Shown: positions 5,423-6,998 of the stretch, piece by piece
Position numbering within the stretch: position 1 is the stretch's first letter
Layout: each line of letters opens with the position of its first letter
The notes under the pieces: model-generated
Seen by the model: the letters and a program-made list of their open reading frames with translations, nothing else
The model's database searches: none
Told to the model about the DNA's origin: nothing
Translations under genes and position numbers: made by a program
Source of the DNA: Acidobacteriota bacterium
GTDB lineage: Bacteria; Acidobacteriota; Terriglobia; Terriglobales; Acidobacteriaceae
Assembly: GCA_019247235.1 (NCBI GenBank)
Contig: JAFAPG010000944.1
Coordinates: forward strand, 1 to 6,998
DNA length: 6,998 nt
Reading direction: 5' to 3'

Positions 5423-6998
5423 ATGGCCGAGGTCCCAAAACGCGTGGATCGTCAAGAAATTGCCCGGCGTGTGGAGCGCGGCGAAAAACTGCTGCAAAAA
5501 GGCAAGGCTGGCGAGGCTCTGGAAGAATTTCTGCAGATCTTGGCGCTGGATCCTGCCAACGATACGGTGCGCCAGATGGCTGCCGACTTGTGTCTTTCTT
5601 TGCAGCGCTTGCCCGAGGCCGTCCACTTGTTAGGTGAGTTGTTTGAGCGCCAGAGCGCAGGTGGAGACGCCATGCGCGCCAGTCTTACCTACAAGAAGCT
5701 GGCACGTTTTGCCAATCCTAGCTGCGAACAGAAAATTCGTTTTGCTGACTTGCTCGAAAAATCCAACCGCAAGCTAGCCCTTGAAACCTATGAGACAGCA
5801 CTGGAAGAGCTAACGAAGCAGGGACGAAAAGTCGACGGTCTGGCGATCCTAAAGAAGATCGTCGCTCTCGATGGATCAGAGCGCAACATCGTGCGGCTGG
5901 GCGAACTTTCGTCAGAGACTGGTGACGGCAAACAAGCCGCCGCCGCTTTTCTGCGGTTGGCCGAACAAGCCGAGTCTGCCGGTACCGATCCCAGCCAATG
6001 GTTTGAGCGAGCGTACGCGGAAGATGGCAGCGATGGAACCATTGCCATCGGCTATGCCAAATGCCTACTCCAGCAGCAACAGATTGGAGCGGCCATCTTT
6101 GTGCTCGACCCGCTAGCTAGCGCCGGCAATGCGTCTCCAGAATTTCGCGATCTGTATACCAAGGCGCTGCTGAGCGCCAATCGATTGGCCGAAGCGACAC
6201 CTCTGGTGTGGCAAATCTTTGAGCAAAATCCCTCACGCCTGGATCAGGTGCGTGATTTAATTGGCGCCTTGCTCGACGCGCAAATGGCCGAGGAGGCGGT
6301 TCGGCTGGCGCGGAAACTTGAGCAATGCCAAAGAGTGAAAGGCGAGCGCCGAGCTTTTTTGGCGATGATGCAGGATGTAGTGACGGCTCATCGACCATCG
6401 GTCGAGATACTGGAATTTCTCGCCGACCAATTCAACACTGCCAATCGCGAGTCCGAATATTGCGCCACCTTGCTGCAACTATTTGATCTTTACGCTCAGC
6501 AAGGTAACTACGCCAAGGCCGGAGATGCGCTGGATCGGGCGGCAGAAATTGACGCCTACGAGGCGGGCCACCAGAAGCGGTTGGACATGCTGAAAGGCAA
6601 GATCGACGAAGCGCGCTACCAGGTAATCGCCTCGCGTTTTGGCGCCGCTGCCCCGGTGGCTCCGGTTCGTAACGAGGAGAAAACGCTGGGCGCCAGCACC
6701 TTGCAGGACTTGATGCTGCAGGCCGAGATCCTGGTGCAATACGGAATGCGCAATAAGGCGCTCGAGCGGTTGCAGCGTATCCAGCAGCTTTTTCCTCACG
6801 AGGAAGATCGCAATCCCGCCCTCCAGCAGTTGTATTTAACCGCCGGCATGACGCCGCAGTATGCGGTGGGAGCGGCCCCGCCGGTGACCATGACGCCGCC
6901 GGCAGTCGTCCCTCCGGTGGTTGCCAGCCCGCCGGTGCCCGATGTTAGCCACTTCTCGCGCGTGCCCGAGATTACGCGCAAACTGAATCATGAGAACA
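5423..6998 (+). CDS. Helical (TPR-like) repeat protein with proline-rich linker, N-terminal part (cut by right edge)
   Basis: An open frame of 525 codons runs off the right edge. ATG 5423 is the only ATG after the in-frame TGA at 5363-5365, and a sigma70-like promoter lies just upstream. There is no signal peptide and no membrane helix, so it is probably cytoplasmic. The chain is almost wholly amphipathic helix pairs with degenerate TPR spacing, for example GEKLLQKGKAGEALEEFLQI with ALDP (20-44), an LDGSERNIVRLGELSSETGD region (149-168), YAQQGNYAKAGDALDRAAEI (357-376) and LVQYGMRNKALERLQRIQQL (437-456). Such repeats serve as protein-binding scaffolds. A proline/valine-rich linker (about 485-507) then leads to SHFSRVPEITRKLNHEN, which looks like the entry into a second domain outside the window. 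From memory of acidobacterial proteins of this build, a sensory GAF-type domain may follow, but nothing here shows it. The partner is unknown. Confidence 0.8.
   Translation, partial: MAEVPKRVDRQEIARRVERGEKLLQKGKAGEALEEFLQILALDPANDTVRQMAADLCLSLQRLPEAVHLLGELFERQSAGGDAMRASLTYKKLARFANPSCEQKIRFADLLEKSNRKLALETYETALEELTKQGRKVDGLAILKKIVALDGSERNIVRLGELSSETGDGKQAAAAFLRLAEQAESAGTDPSQWFERAYAEDGSDGTIAIGYAKCLLQQQQIGAAIFVLDPLASAGNASPEFRDLYTKALLSANRLAEATPLVWQIFEQNPSRLDQVRDLIGALLDAQMAEEAVRLARKLEQCQRVKGERRAFLAMMQDVVTAHRPSVEILEFLADQFNTANRESEYCATLLQLFDLYAQQGNYAKAGDALDRAAEIDAYEAGHQKRLDMLKGKIDEARYQVIASRFGAAAPVAPVRNEEKTLGASTLQDLMLQAEILVQYGMRNKALERLQRIQQLFPHEEDRNPALQQLYLTAGMTPQYAVGAAPPVTMTPPAVVPPVVASPPVPDVSHFSRVPEITRKLNHEN

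Noticed and set aside
5243..5626. Minus-strand frame of 127 codons spanning the divergent spacer and the start of the repeat-protein gene
   Set aside because: The plus frame stays open for 525 codons with coherent helical repeats. The antisense translation shows no family and has no sensible start signal.

Overview
The window is a piece of bacterial chromosome that is ordinary in density, moderately GC-rich and fully packed with genes. I count six protein genes: four complete, and one cut by each window edge. The style of the proteins suggests Acidobacteriota (Terriglobia-like). Clues are a Der GTPase with an extra segment in its second G domain, a RING-less GIDE protein ending in an ISWRSQ-type stretch and a C-terminal membrane helix, and a long helical-repeat protein with a proline-rich linker. 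This assignment is inference from family memory and was not tested by a search.

Layout. (1) From the left edge to about 1150, on the minus strand, is the N-terminal part of a DinG/XPD-type Fe-S DNA helicase, recognisable by its Walker A, four Fe-S cysteines and DEAH box. (2) Positions 1151-1447 form a divergent spacer with a TATAAT box. (3) At 1448-2911, on the plus strand, is der (engA), the double-GTPase ribosome assembly factor. (4) A 73-base convergent spacer follows. (5) At 5198-2985, on the minus strand, is a three-gene set in the order GIDE-domain membrane protein, LemA family protein, ExbD/TolR-like protein. (6) Positions 5199-5422 form a second divergent spacer with a GC-rich hairpin and a good sigma70-like promoter. 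(7) From 5423 to the right edge, on the plus strand, is a helical (TPR-like) repeat protein that continues beyond the window.

How the genes fit together. DinG-like helicase and Der are housekeeping functions (DNA structure resolution and 50S subunit assembly). The GIDE-LemA-ExbD set is the least understood part. All three proteins have N-terminal membrane anchors, GIDE and LemA are only 28 bases apart, and ExbD has no ExbB/TolQ motor partner in view. It may encode an envelope complex of unknown function. I see no mobile element, CRISPR array, rRNA or tRNA.
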